A stretch of DNA of 64,000 nucleotides, from the NCBI RefSeq assembly GCF_001641265.1, contig NW_020167530.1, positions 1,104,638 through 1,168,637 of the forward strand. Direction: 5' to 3'. Positions 56,565-64,000 of the stretch are shown in pieces (the stretch's first letter is position 1; each line of letters begins with the position of its first letter). A model generated the notes under the pieces. That model searched no databases, was not told the origin of the DNA, and saw only the letters and a list, made by a program, of their open reading frames with translations. A program made the position numbers and the translations under genes. This stretch comes from Pseudogymnoascus destructans (Eukaryota > Ascomycota > Leotiomycetes > Thelebolales > Thelebolaceae).

Positions 56565-59500
56565 TGTTCCTTGTTGGTTCCCACGAATTATCCGTAGGTT
56601 TGTAATTTTCCCATTTTATCAAAAACTCTTCTCGACGTCCTACTAACCTTCTGTCTAGGATCGCTTCGACCTCATATTCGATTATCTCATTCTCGGGTTG
56701 GAGTTCGGTGTCGGTCGCAACTGGGGTATTTCCTCTTGCTGGTTCCAGTAGCGAGACATGAAATACCGGGTGTAGTCTAGACTTCCTGGGTAGCTGCAGT
56801 CTGTAATTAACTGAGCTGACTTTGTTCAATATTTTGAATGGTCCCAATTTCTTGAAGTCCAACTTTGTGCTTGGTCGTTTCGTTTTGATATGTTTCCGGA
56901 GTAGGTATACTTTATCCCCCTCCTTGAAGGCAGGTTCCATACTGCGCTTCTTGTTTGCGTATGCGGCGGATCGTTCATTTAAGAATTGGATGTCCGTCGC
57001 AAGTTGTTCGTGGAACGATCTCAGTTGTTCCACCACGATCAGGGCTTGTTCAGCTCGTGATTCATCCGGTCTTGGTTGCCTATATGCTTCTGGCTGGTAG
57101 CCATAATTGGCAAAGAACGGTGAGACTTTCGTTGCTTCTGTCATCGCGCTGTTATATGCAAACTGTGCGATGGGTAAGATCTGAACCCAGTTATCCTGTT
57201 GATGATTGACATAGCTTCGCAGGTACTGTTCAAGGGTCTGATTTAATCTTTCTGTTTGGCCGTCTGTCTGGGGATGAAAAGCTGTTGACAGCTTATGATT
57301 TGTTCCCAGTAGCGCCATCAATGATTTCCAGAATTTCGAAGTGAAGAGCTTGTCTCTATCTGAGATGATTTCTTCTGGCATCCCATGATCGGCTAATATG
57401 ACTCGAATGAAGGTATATGCGAGCGCCTCGGCATCGCTAGCTTCTAGATATGGTATAAACTTCCCATATTTCGTGAGTCTTTCCGTGATGACGAGGATAG
57501 AGTCGTATTCTATTCCTGTTAACGGGTCCTTGGAGGGTGGAAGCTTGACGATGAAGTCCAAAGCTATTGATTTCCACGCTCTTTTTGGTACTGGTGTCGA
57601 CTTGAGTTGTCCGTATGGCAGATGCCTATTGGATTTTGACTTGCTGCAAATGTCGCACTCTCTTACCACTGTCTCTACCTGCTTCCTCATACCTGGGAAG
57701 TAGTAGTGTCGGGTGATTCGTTCGAAGGTTCGCGTTACTCCCTGATGACCGTGTGCTGGTAACGAGTGTTGTTCTTGCACCAGCGGGCGTCTCATTTGAC
57801 TTGGGACATACACTAACCCTTTGTATCGAATCAATCCTTGTTCGTCGATGGCGAAGTCGCCTTCGACTTTGGACAAGACTCGCTTGGCGCATTCGTCTGT
57901 TGCGTAAGCTTTCTTGAGTCTTTCCTCGAGTTCTGTATCTTCGATGACTGAGATCGTCGCTAGTAACTCGTTGTACTGTATTCCTGCATCTGTTTTCTTC
58001 AGAATTGCTCTAGGTCTTTCTTCCTTTGGGCTGGCGTAGTCGGTCCGTCTGCTGAGAGCGTCTGCTCTTGCATTCTCGGAGCCCTTGCGATAGGTTATCG
58101 TGAAGTTGTAGGCTGCGAGGGTTTCTGCCCAGCGGACTTGTCTGCGGTTTAAAACCTTGGTCGTGGTGAAGTATATGAGGTTCTTGTGATCCGTCCATAC
58201 CTGCACAGGGTAGGTGGATCCCTCAAGATATACTCGCCACTGCTCAAAGGCAACGACAATAGCCAGTAGCTCTTTGTCGTGGATGTCGTAATTAAGTTCC
58301 GCGGGTGACAGTTTCCTAGAGTAGTACGCGATTGGTTTGAACTTACCGTTCTCGTCTGGTTGATTCAGACATGCTCCAATTGCGAAGTCAGAAGAGTCCG
58401 TTTCGAGGATGATCTTCTTTGCAGAGTCAAATGTAGCAAGGATAGGTGCTTCCGTGAACTTCGTCTTAAGTTCCTGGAAAGCAGCCTCTGCCTTGTCCGT
58501 CCATTTGAATTCGAGATCCTTTCTGGTAAGCTCCGTGAGTGGTTGAGCTACCTTGGAATATCCCGAGATGAATCTTCGGTAGAAGTTGGCGAAGCCTAGG
58601 AAGGCTTGCACTTCCTTGACCGTGGTCGGTGTTGGCCATTCCAACACTGCCGTTACTTTTGCTTGGTCCATCTTGATGCCGTGCGTTCCAATAATGTAAC
58701 CCAAGAATTCGACTTGGTTTTTATGGAACTCGCACTTCTCTGGTTTGAGGAGTAAGCTGTACTCCTTTAGTTTCTTCAGGACGAGTTTGACATGCTTGAC
58801 ATGCTCCTCCTTGGTTGCTGAATACACCAGGACATCGTCTAAGTAGACAATGGTAAAGATGTCTAAGTATTCGTGCAAAGCATCATTCATCAGTCGTTGC
58901 ATAGATGCGGGTGCGTTTGTTAGCCCAAAGGGCATGACTTGATACTCGAATAGGCCATAGCGGGTGCGGAATGCTGTTTTCCACTCTTCCCCAGCCTTGA
59001 TTCGGATCAGGTTGTATGCTCCTCGCAGATCTAGCTTACTGAAGATCTTTGCTCCTTGAAATCTATCGTGTAGTTCGTTGATTAACGGCAGGGCATACCT
59101 GTCCTTGATTGTGATGTTGTTCAACGCTCGATAGTCCACACATAACCGTAGGGAGCCGTCTTTCTTTGGTACGAAAAGCACCGGACTTCCTGCTGGTGAT
59201 GTGGATGGTCTGATGAATCCTTTCGCTAGGTTATCATCGACGTACTCCTTAAGTACCTTCAGCTCCTTTTCCGATAGCTGATATATTGGTCCGAACGGTG
59301 GACTCTTGTCTTTCTCCAAAGGTATCTCGTGATCCCATGGTTGGTGCTTAGGAAGCGCCTCGTTCTTAGGGCCTTCCTGGAATAATTGCTCGTATTCCTT
59401 GTACTCCACCGGTATACTCGTCGGTGAGGATGCCTGGGCTAGGTCATCAAGCTCGGAGGTTGCACATAACTCCTTCCGGCCCTGGGAGGGTTTCTCCCGT

Positions 59501-59889
59501 TGTCGTGTGTCCGTCCGTTGTTCACACGCGCACTGGCTCATCACAACTTTCTCGTTCCACCAGTCGATCTGGGGGTTGTGTTTCTTGAGCCATGGCACAC
59601 CAAGGATGCACGCATGGTTGTCCATGTGCACGATGTCAAACTGAATCGTTTCCTTGTGCCCGTGTAGCATGACCATTTCCAATGGGACCGTTTCGTGGGT
59701 CACCATTCCTTCATTAGTCGAGATGGGTTCTCCATCTACGACCATTAACGGGTATGGTTCGGTTTTCAATTGCGTCTTGAAACCTTGCGTGTCTGCTACT
59801 TTCTTTGTCATAAAGTTGCCCGTCGCTCCTGAGTCAATCATTGCTCGGAGGTGTCGCTGTTGTATCTTAGCGACCACATATAGTTGCAT
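56437..59889 (-). CDS. pol: Pol polyprotein: protease, RT, RNase H, integrase, chromodomain
   Basis: Open frame of 1150 residues counted from the first ATG. The true start is by -1 frameshift from gag, in a frame open back to about 59976. Protease DSGATGNF lies near residue 19; RT starts around 205 with LCVDYRALNNITIKDRYALP and the catalytic YLDDVLVYS near 347; RNase H has ETDSSDFAIG near 490. The integrase has an HHCC finger (about 705-750, ending CDICSKSK), the D-D-E residues in LDFIVKLP, ISDRDKLFTS and DGQTERLNQ (about 773, 842, 878), a GPF module, and a C-terminal chromodomain (VEAILDRRLVGRREEFLIKW, NSWEPTRNI; about 1060-1115) that marks a chromovirus and may target heterochromatin. No internal stops. 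Confidence 0.95.
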   Translation of the reverse strand: MQLYVVAKIQQRHLRAMIDSGATGNFMTKKVADTQGFKTQLKTEPYPLMVVDGEPISTNEGMVTHETVPLEMVMLHGHKETIQFDIVHMDNHACILGVPWLKKHNPQIDWWNEKVVMSQCACEQRTDTRQREKPSQGRKELCATSELDDLAQASSPTSIPVEYKEYEQLFQEGPKNEALPKHQPWDHEIPLEKDKSPPFGPIYQLSEKELKVLKEYVDDNLAKGFIRPSTSPAGSPVLFVPKKDGSLRLCVDYRALNNITIKDRYALPLINELHDRFQGAKIFSKLDLRGAYNLIRIKAGEEWKTAFRTRYGLFEYQVMPFGLTNAPASMQRLMNDALHEYLDIFTIVYLDDVLVYSATKEEHVKHVKLVLKKLKEYSLLLKPEKCEFHKNQVEFLGYIIGTHGIKMDQAKVTAVLEWPTPTTVKEVQAFLGFANFYRRFISGYSKVAQPLTELTRKDLEFKWTDKAEAAFQELKTKFTEAPILATFDSAKKIILETDSSDFAIGACLNQPDENGKFKPIAYYSRKLSPAELNYDIHDKELLAIVVAFEQWRVYLEGSTYPVQVWTDHKNLIYFTTTKVLNRRQVRWAETLAAYNFTITYRKGSENARADALSRRTDYASPKEERPRAILKKTDAGIQYNELLATISVIEDTELEERLKKAYATDECAKRVLSKVEGDFAIDEQGLIRYKGLVYVPSQMRRPLVQEQHSLPAHGHQGVTRTFERITRHYYFPGMRKQVETVVRECDICSKSKSNRHLPYGQLKSTPVPKRAWKSIALDFIVKLPPSKDPLTGIEYDSILVITERLTKYGKFIPYLEASDAEALAYTFIRVILADHGMPEEIISDRDKLFTSKFWKSLMALLGTNHKLSTAFHPQTDGQTERLNQTLEQYLRSYVNHQQDNWVQILPIAQFAYNSAMTEATKVSPFFANYGYQPEAYRQPRPDESRAEQALIVVEQLRSFHEQLATDIQFLNERSAAYANKKRSMEPAFKEGDKVYLLRKHIKTKRPSTKLDFKKLGPFKILNKVSSVNYRLQLPRKSRLHPVFHVSLLEPARGNTPVATDTELQPENEIIEYEVEAILDRRLVGRREEFLIKWENYKPTDNSWEPTRNISKELLEEYRRRHPPAIDPKMQGSRPVDRRKRGSRLQTRRQR

Positions 59890-59966
59890 GCTGCCCGTCG
59901 TGGCGCATAGCTGGTCTGTACTAGGCCTCTTCGTGTCGCTCGCCGGTGGCCTACCGTCGAGGACTC

Positions 59967-61904
59967 CTAGTTTTTTGACTCGTCCGAGGAAGGATAGTAT
60001 TCATCCGTTTCCAATGGTGGTCCTTGGGGAGATCGTTTCCCTCGCTCTTCTGCTTCGTCTAGCAGATGTGGGTATTTCTTGTATACCTGTTCGCTTTTGA
60101 TAGGCAAGTCCCCTTCAGACTGGCTTCGCCTGAGGGCGTGAACTTGCTCTGCGTCTCTGAAGTGTATCCTGGGCGAGGATCGGGGAAACAACTGATTCTG
60201 GTGTTTCTTTTTCCAGTGGAGCTTGCAGTCATCTTCGCTGCAATACTCCCAGTAGACATACGCGTGCCAGGGATGATCAGTCTCTGTTGCGTCTGTCGTT
60301 GATAGTTCCTGCTGTCCTCTCACCCATGCACTATCTTCCCTCGGAGGCGTGGAGAACGTGTCTAGTTGCTCCATGGCTCTCCTTTCGATGCGTGGAGTGG
60401 GTCTCGCGTTTTCCCGTCGGAGCATATCTCTGGCTTTCTCGTCGTACTTCTTCAGGGCTCTCCTGCGGTCCTGGTAGTAAAGTTTGACGCTTTTCATATA
60501 CTTCAGTTTAGCCATATGCTCGACATCCTTCTCCAGTTCTTCCGCTTCTTGGGCTTCCAACTTAGCTACGTCTTGGGACGTGCCAAGCAGCCTGCGGGTA
60601 TTCGTTAGTTGGTCGTAGTATCTCCAGAGGTCATCCTTGCAGTCGTCCACCTTGCACTTTAACGGAAGTTCCTGTAACAGGTTCCCGTAGAGGTCTTTAA
60701 GCATGGGGATTCTCCTCTGGCCATTGGGCTTGTCTCGTTCGGCCCTAATCTTCGCGTGGGCGTGTTTTGCCATGCGTCTTACTACGCTCTTGCACCGTGG
60801 ACTCATTGGTTCCGTAGGTGCGAGTTCATTGAAGGTCTCCTGTTCCGAGACGGTGAACGATTCCGCCTCCGACCCTTCATCTGAGCTCTCGTCTTCTGGG
60901 GTGCTTTCGCCGTTTATTCCCCAGTCCTGTTTGCTCACAAACGTTGCGTTCAACTGTCCTGTCCAGGTGGCATTGAGTTGTTTGCCGACTTTGCGTCCGC
61001 CGTTCCCTTTCTTTGGCTGTCTGCAGTCTCAGGCCATGTGGCCTGGCTTGTCGCAGTTAAAACAGAGTCGTTCCTTGAATTGTCTGTCTTTCTTAGGGTC
61101 ACGGGGTCGTCCAGGTTTGAACGTGGCATCGAGTTCCATTGGGTCCGACCAACGGTTGTCTCGCGGGTGTTGATCCCGTCGTCTGCCCTCGTTTCCCCGG
61201 TAGGGGTAACTTTTCTTGGGCTTGTCATAGGTCCGACGTTCCTTCTGGAATTCGTATAGTCGATTGTCGATTCGGACCGTATGTTCGATTAGCGCTACCA
61301 TGTCCGTTGGTTGTTGTTCCAAACGGGCAAGTTCCATACGTATATGGCTCTTCAGCCCACGTCGGTAGTGGCTGATGAGTGCGCTGGCGTCCCATCCTGT
61401 CTGATTGCCGTATCTCTGGAATTCTGTGGAGTATGTGAGGGCGCTGCCAGTCTGCTTAAGTGCAAACAGATGGTCTTCTGCGGTCTTAATCTCATCGATA
61501 TCTCCGAACATGCGTCGGATTTCCTTACAGAATCCATTCCAGCTGCCAAACATAGTCTGCGTAGTTGTCATGCTTCCATTGGTACTTTCATATTTGAAAT
61601 AGTCCTTGAGGAATGGTTCGATCCATCGCAGGGCTTCCCCCCTAAGGTAGGACGCAGTCCACAGGGCATAGCTCTCCTGGGTGGGAAACTTCTCATCATT
61701 GAAGTGCTGGTACAGTTCGACCTGTAGCAAAAACACCTCAAGTTCCTTTCGGTTGCCGGAGTAAGTGTCGGGCAACTTGACGCGTAGAGTTTCCTTGAGT
61801 TCATTGACGGTGGGTGCATCGGGCATCTCTTCATTCTCAGGCTTAGACCTCTGAGACGAAGTTGGCGTGGTGGGGGTTTTCCCCTTCGAACTGACGACAG
61901 ACAT
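59967..61904 (-). pseudogene. gag: Gag, with one TGA inside the zinc knuckle
   Basis: Starts MSVVSSKGKTPTTPTSSQRS; the capsid region (about 35-220) contains TYSGNRKELEVFLLQVELY and ELARLEQQPTDMVALIEHT. The CCHC knuckle CFNCDKPGHMA-stop-DC has TGA (61029-61031) where Arg is usual, so a CGA-to-TGA change is likely. The same frame stays open for a further ~350 residues to the stop at 59967, an unusually long extension containing a basic helical region and a second Cys/His motif, YCSEDDCKLHWKKKH (C-x4-C-x2-H-x4-H), near 60240-60190. Total about 645 codons. If TGA is not read through, this copy makes no full Gag-Pol and would need help from another copy. Confidence 0.85.
59970..59976 (-). promoter_or_regulatory. 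-1 ribosomal frameshift heptamer at gag/pol
   Basis: Minus strand A AAA AAC in the gag frame (TCA AAA AAC TAG), directly followed by the gag stop. A one-base backward slip moves ribosomes into the pol frame, which is open there (AAA AAA CTA GGA). This is the canonical X XXY YYZ slippery form. Confidence 0.8.
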
Positions 61905-61950
61905 GTTGCTTTGTGTGTAAGCCGGTACCTCGTAGAAGTGGTGCTCAAAG

Positions 61951-62425
61951 TGTAACGCTGACTTCTAAACGATAGAAGACACAGAGGTTCTCTTGCGTAA
62001 AGGTTTACTTATCAGAGGAGGCAGGGGATCAGACACAAAGGCTTCAAGTAACACGTTACTAGTATATAACAAATACTGTATTGAGTTGAGCACGAAGCTC
62101 CTATCTAAGGAAATACTATCTACTTATATAGTGGCGTCGTGCCTAGTGGACTCTTGGGAACTCACTCGAGTCCTCGGAGTCCTGGACTCTTAGGACTCTT
62201 CTCATCATCCTGCGAGTCCATCACGTGCCTAGTGGACTCCTGGGAACTCACTCGAGTCCTCAGAGTCCTGGACTCTTAGGACTCTTCTCATCATCCTGCG
62301 AGTCCGTCACGTGATACCTTCGGAACTACTATTCCCCGCTGCCCCTCCAGGTACCAGGGCCGGTCTCATGCGACCTCCCTCCTTCCTGTCCTGTAGTTGG
62401 CCAGCCTTCTTGTTCCGTCGTAACA
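61951..62425 (-). repeat. 5' LTR of the chromovirus
   Basis: 475 bp matching 55427-55901. On the coding strand it is followed by CTTTGAGCACCACTTC, not the TGG-type primer-binding site of most elements, so self-priming or an internal tRNA site is possible. Confidence 0.95.
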
Positions 62426-62430
62426 TTACT

Positions 62431-63483
62431 GTTCTCACTGACGGCCTCAGGCTATGGTGTGACAATGACACTCGTTGGAATTCATGGTACCAAATGGTTG
62501 AAAGGGCTCTCAGGCCTAAAGTCAGGCAAGCTATCACCGTATTTTGCGCACAATAGCCTGCTCTACAAGAGGATGCCCTAACTCCGTCTGATTGGGTAAC
62601 TTTGGCTGAGATTCACAAATTTCTGGAATCATTCCACGACGCGACAATGGCCAACGAGGGCGTTCAAAATTCCATCGCTGACGTTCTTCCCACCATGGAT
62701 TATCTCCTACACCACATCGAGGCTGCCAGGGAGGCCACCACCATCCCCCACTTGGCTACGATGATGGAGACTGCTTGGGCCAAACTGGCCGACTACTATG
62801 AATTGACAGAAGACTCTCCAGTCTATTCAGTAGCCATAAACCCTTCTTTCAAGTGGGCGTACATGGAGAAGACTTGGGAAGACAAGACGGAATGGATTGA
62901 GAGAGCTAAATCTCAGGTAGGGCAGCTGTGGAGGCAATCATACAAATCAACTTCTTCCTTGCCGGTTCTTCGACCAGGCTTAGCAGAGGAGCCAACTACG
63001 AGGCGACTAAATGGGTACAAAATGTGGATGAATGACCAGAAGGCGACTATTTTCAACACAGACGATGACGAGTACGAAGTGTACTGCCGTGAGCCTGTTG
63101 TGATGACGCCAGACCCGCTGAAATGGTGGCTGGAGGTGGCCCAGCGAAAACGATTCCCTAGCTTGTCATTGATGGCCATTGACATTCTTTCTATTGCAGC
63201 CATGTCTTCTGGGACAGAGCGACTCTTCTCGAAATCAAAACTTACGGTAACCGATCAGCGAGGAGCTATGGACGCTGAAACTTTAAATCTCATAGAATGT
63301 CTACGTTCCTGGGACAGCAGCGCCTTGATAGTCCCATCAGATGTGAGTTTTCTCCTTCATGAGGACTACCGTCAGCTAATTGCAGAGTCTAGTGTCGCTA
63401 TGTCGATGCAGCTGCTGGGTTCAACCACTCTGATGCATTGGGGCACGATGAGAGCGGTGGGGGATCAGACACAGTGGAGATGA
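62431..63483 (+). pseudogene. hAT transposase, C-terminal part
   Basis: Continues the frame lost at 55421: VLTDGLRLWCDNDTRWNSWY, a TAG at 62556, DWVTLAEIHKFLESFHDATM, PTMDYLLHHIEAAREA, FKWAYMEKTWEDKTEW, DPLKWWLEVAQRKRFPSLSL and the hAT dimerisation motif (MSSGTERLFSKSKLTVTDQR, LNLIECLRSW). From 62602 to the stop at 63481 the frame is intact. Confidence 0.88.
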
Positions 63484-63544
63484 CATAGGGGAGCTTGGAG
63501 GTAGAATCATAGATAGCAAAGGCTACAAGTCATATGTTGTGATT

Positions 63545-63780
63545 TAGACTAATAGTCCAGACTGCAGTCTGGACTGCAGTCTGGTCTGATGATGACGGAC
63601 GGACCAACAGTCCAGTCTGGCAAAGACGGACCAGACCGTCCGTCTGGTCTGACGATAATGAACAGACCAACAGTCCAGTCTGCCCATGACAGACTGACGA
63701 CTAGTCCAGTCTGACCATGACGGACCGACTAACAGTCCAGTCTGAGGTTTCCAGACTGACTGTTTGGACTATTAGGAGTG
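63545..63780. repeat. right subterminal repeat region of hAT element
   Basis: Dense array of AGTCCAGTCTG, CAGACTGCAGTCTGG and related motifs in both orientations, mirroring 53737-53945. Confidence 0.75.
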
Positions 63781-64000
63781 CTGAATACCACAGACAAGAT
63801 TGCCCTACATAGAGTGAAGGATGGCTTGAAGGTTTAAGAAAAGACATAATCTCTACCGCTAAAGAAAAGTTGGAGAGGCAAGCTCTATGGAAATCACAAC
63901 AGAAGTAACACAGCAGATGGACAACATCTGAGCAGTTAAAGCGAAATACCTACCTTGTGATGTTTACAATATAGATGAGACTGGATTTTACTAGAAAAAA
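63781..64000 (+). pseudogene. right part of the Tigger/pogo-type transposase, cut by the window edge
   Basis: Resumes the gene cut at 53737: GWLEGF-KKRHNLYR (with a frame change and TAA), GEASSMEITTEVTQQMDNI-stop, KYLPCDVYNIDETGFY-stop. The NIDETGFY motif holds the first catalytic Asp. The remainder lies beyond 64000. Confidence 0.75.

Larger units (their letters stand above)
55427..62425 (-). mobile_element. Ty3/Gypsy chromovirus with an antisense accessory ORF
   Basis: 6999 bp with LTRs 55427-55901 and 61951-62425 (475 bp each, no differences seen where I compared them) and a perfect target duplication TTACT (55422-55426 and 62426-62430). Coding strand is minus: gag (61904-59967), -1 frameshift heptamer, pol (to 56437) with protease, RT, RNase H, integrase and chromodomain. 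An extra plus-strand ORF (55998-56564) lies between pol and the 3' LTR. One nonsense codon in gag is the only obvious defect. It sits inside the hAT element. Confidence 0.95.
53737..63780 (+). mobile_element. hAT element, itself split by a Gypsy retrotransposon
   Basis: The ends are CAGTCCAGACTAATAGTCC on the left and, on the minus strand, CACTCCTAATAGTCC on the right, a related inverted pair. Both subterminal 200-240 bp are packed with GGTCCAGTCTG/CAGACTGGACC-type motifs in both orientations. Transposase pieces lie at 54240-55421 and 62431-63483, and the Gypsy element occupies 55427-62425. An 8-bp target duplication expected of hAT is not clear: the flanks GATTGATG and CTGAATAC do not match. 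Confidence 0.7.

Noticed and set aside
56822..61727. Plus-strand frames opposite gag-pol
   Set aside because: Apart from the ORF at 55998-56564 they lack any motif and fall fully within pol or gag coding sequence.

Overview
The window is nuclear DNA of a filamentous ascomycete (Pezizomycotina; a leotiomycete-like fungus is my guess from general resemblance, not proven). Coding genes are interrupted by short 50-160 bp introns with GTAAGT-type donors, CTAAC-type branch sites and AG acceptors. The gene set is fungal: a NUC-1/Pho4-type bHLH, a Swc6/Vps71 HIT-finger protein, an Nsp1 FG-nucleoporin, a 14-3-3 protein, Cdc14, Pcc1 and the ATPase inhibitor IF1. No rRNA, tRNA or CRISPR array was recognised.

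Layout. 0.6-2.8 kb: a kelch-like membrane protein. 4-9.1 kb: a repeat block with a head-to-head pair of ~0.9 kb LTRs, a dense array of perfect stem-loops, and a solo LTR carrying a minisatellite. 10.2-16.8 kb: four genes (NUC-1-like with an apparent frameshift, a small mitochondrial-type protein, Swc6, an alpha/beta hydrolase). 17.2-27.6 kb: a transposon graveyard holding a dead Tc1 element, a solo LTR, a pogo element with perfect 46-bp inverted repeats inserted into an older pogo relic, a Ty3/Gypsy element rearranged by inversion between opposed LTRs, and pogo remnants full of TAG codons. 27.7-30.9 kb: simple repeats. 30.9-46.4 kb: the main gene block (Csx1/Nam8-like RNA-binding protein, Laa2-like protein, Nsp1, IF1, 14-3-3, Cdc14, Pcc1), including two head-to-head pairs with shared upstream regions. 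47.3-48.5 kb: a decayed DUF3435 tyrosine-recombinase-like gene. 49.7-52.9 kb: a broken gene for a disordered protein. 53.3 kb to the end: three nested elements, in which a Tigger/pogo gene is split by a hAT element, itself split by a Ty3/Gypsy chromovirus with apparently matching 475-bp LTRs and an intact 5-bp target duplication.

Most interesting: the chromovirus carries an extra ORF on its antisense strand between pol and the 3' LTR. It encodes a protein of about 188 residues with six cysteines spaced exactly as in Zn(II)2Cys6 fungal regulators, followed by a charged coiled-coil segment. The same element shows a canonical A AAA AAC slippery heptamer directly before the gag stop codon and a long gag extension with a second Cys/His motif. 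Other notable signals are the hairpin array, the recoverable inversion history of the second Gypsy element, and the DUF3435 relic, a family that includes Starship captain recombinases.

All exon joins were made by eye from splice signals and reading phase. No database search was run, so family names rest on recognised motifs.
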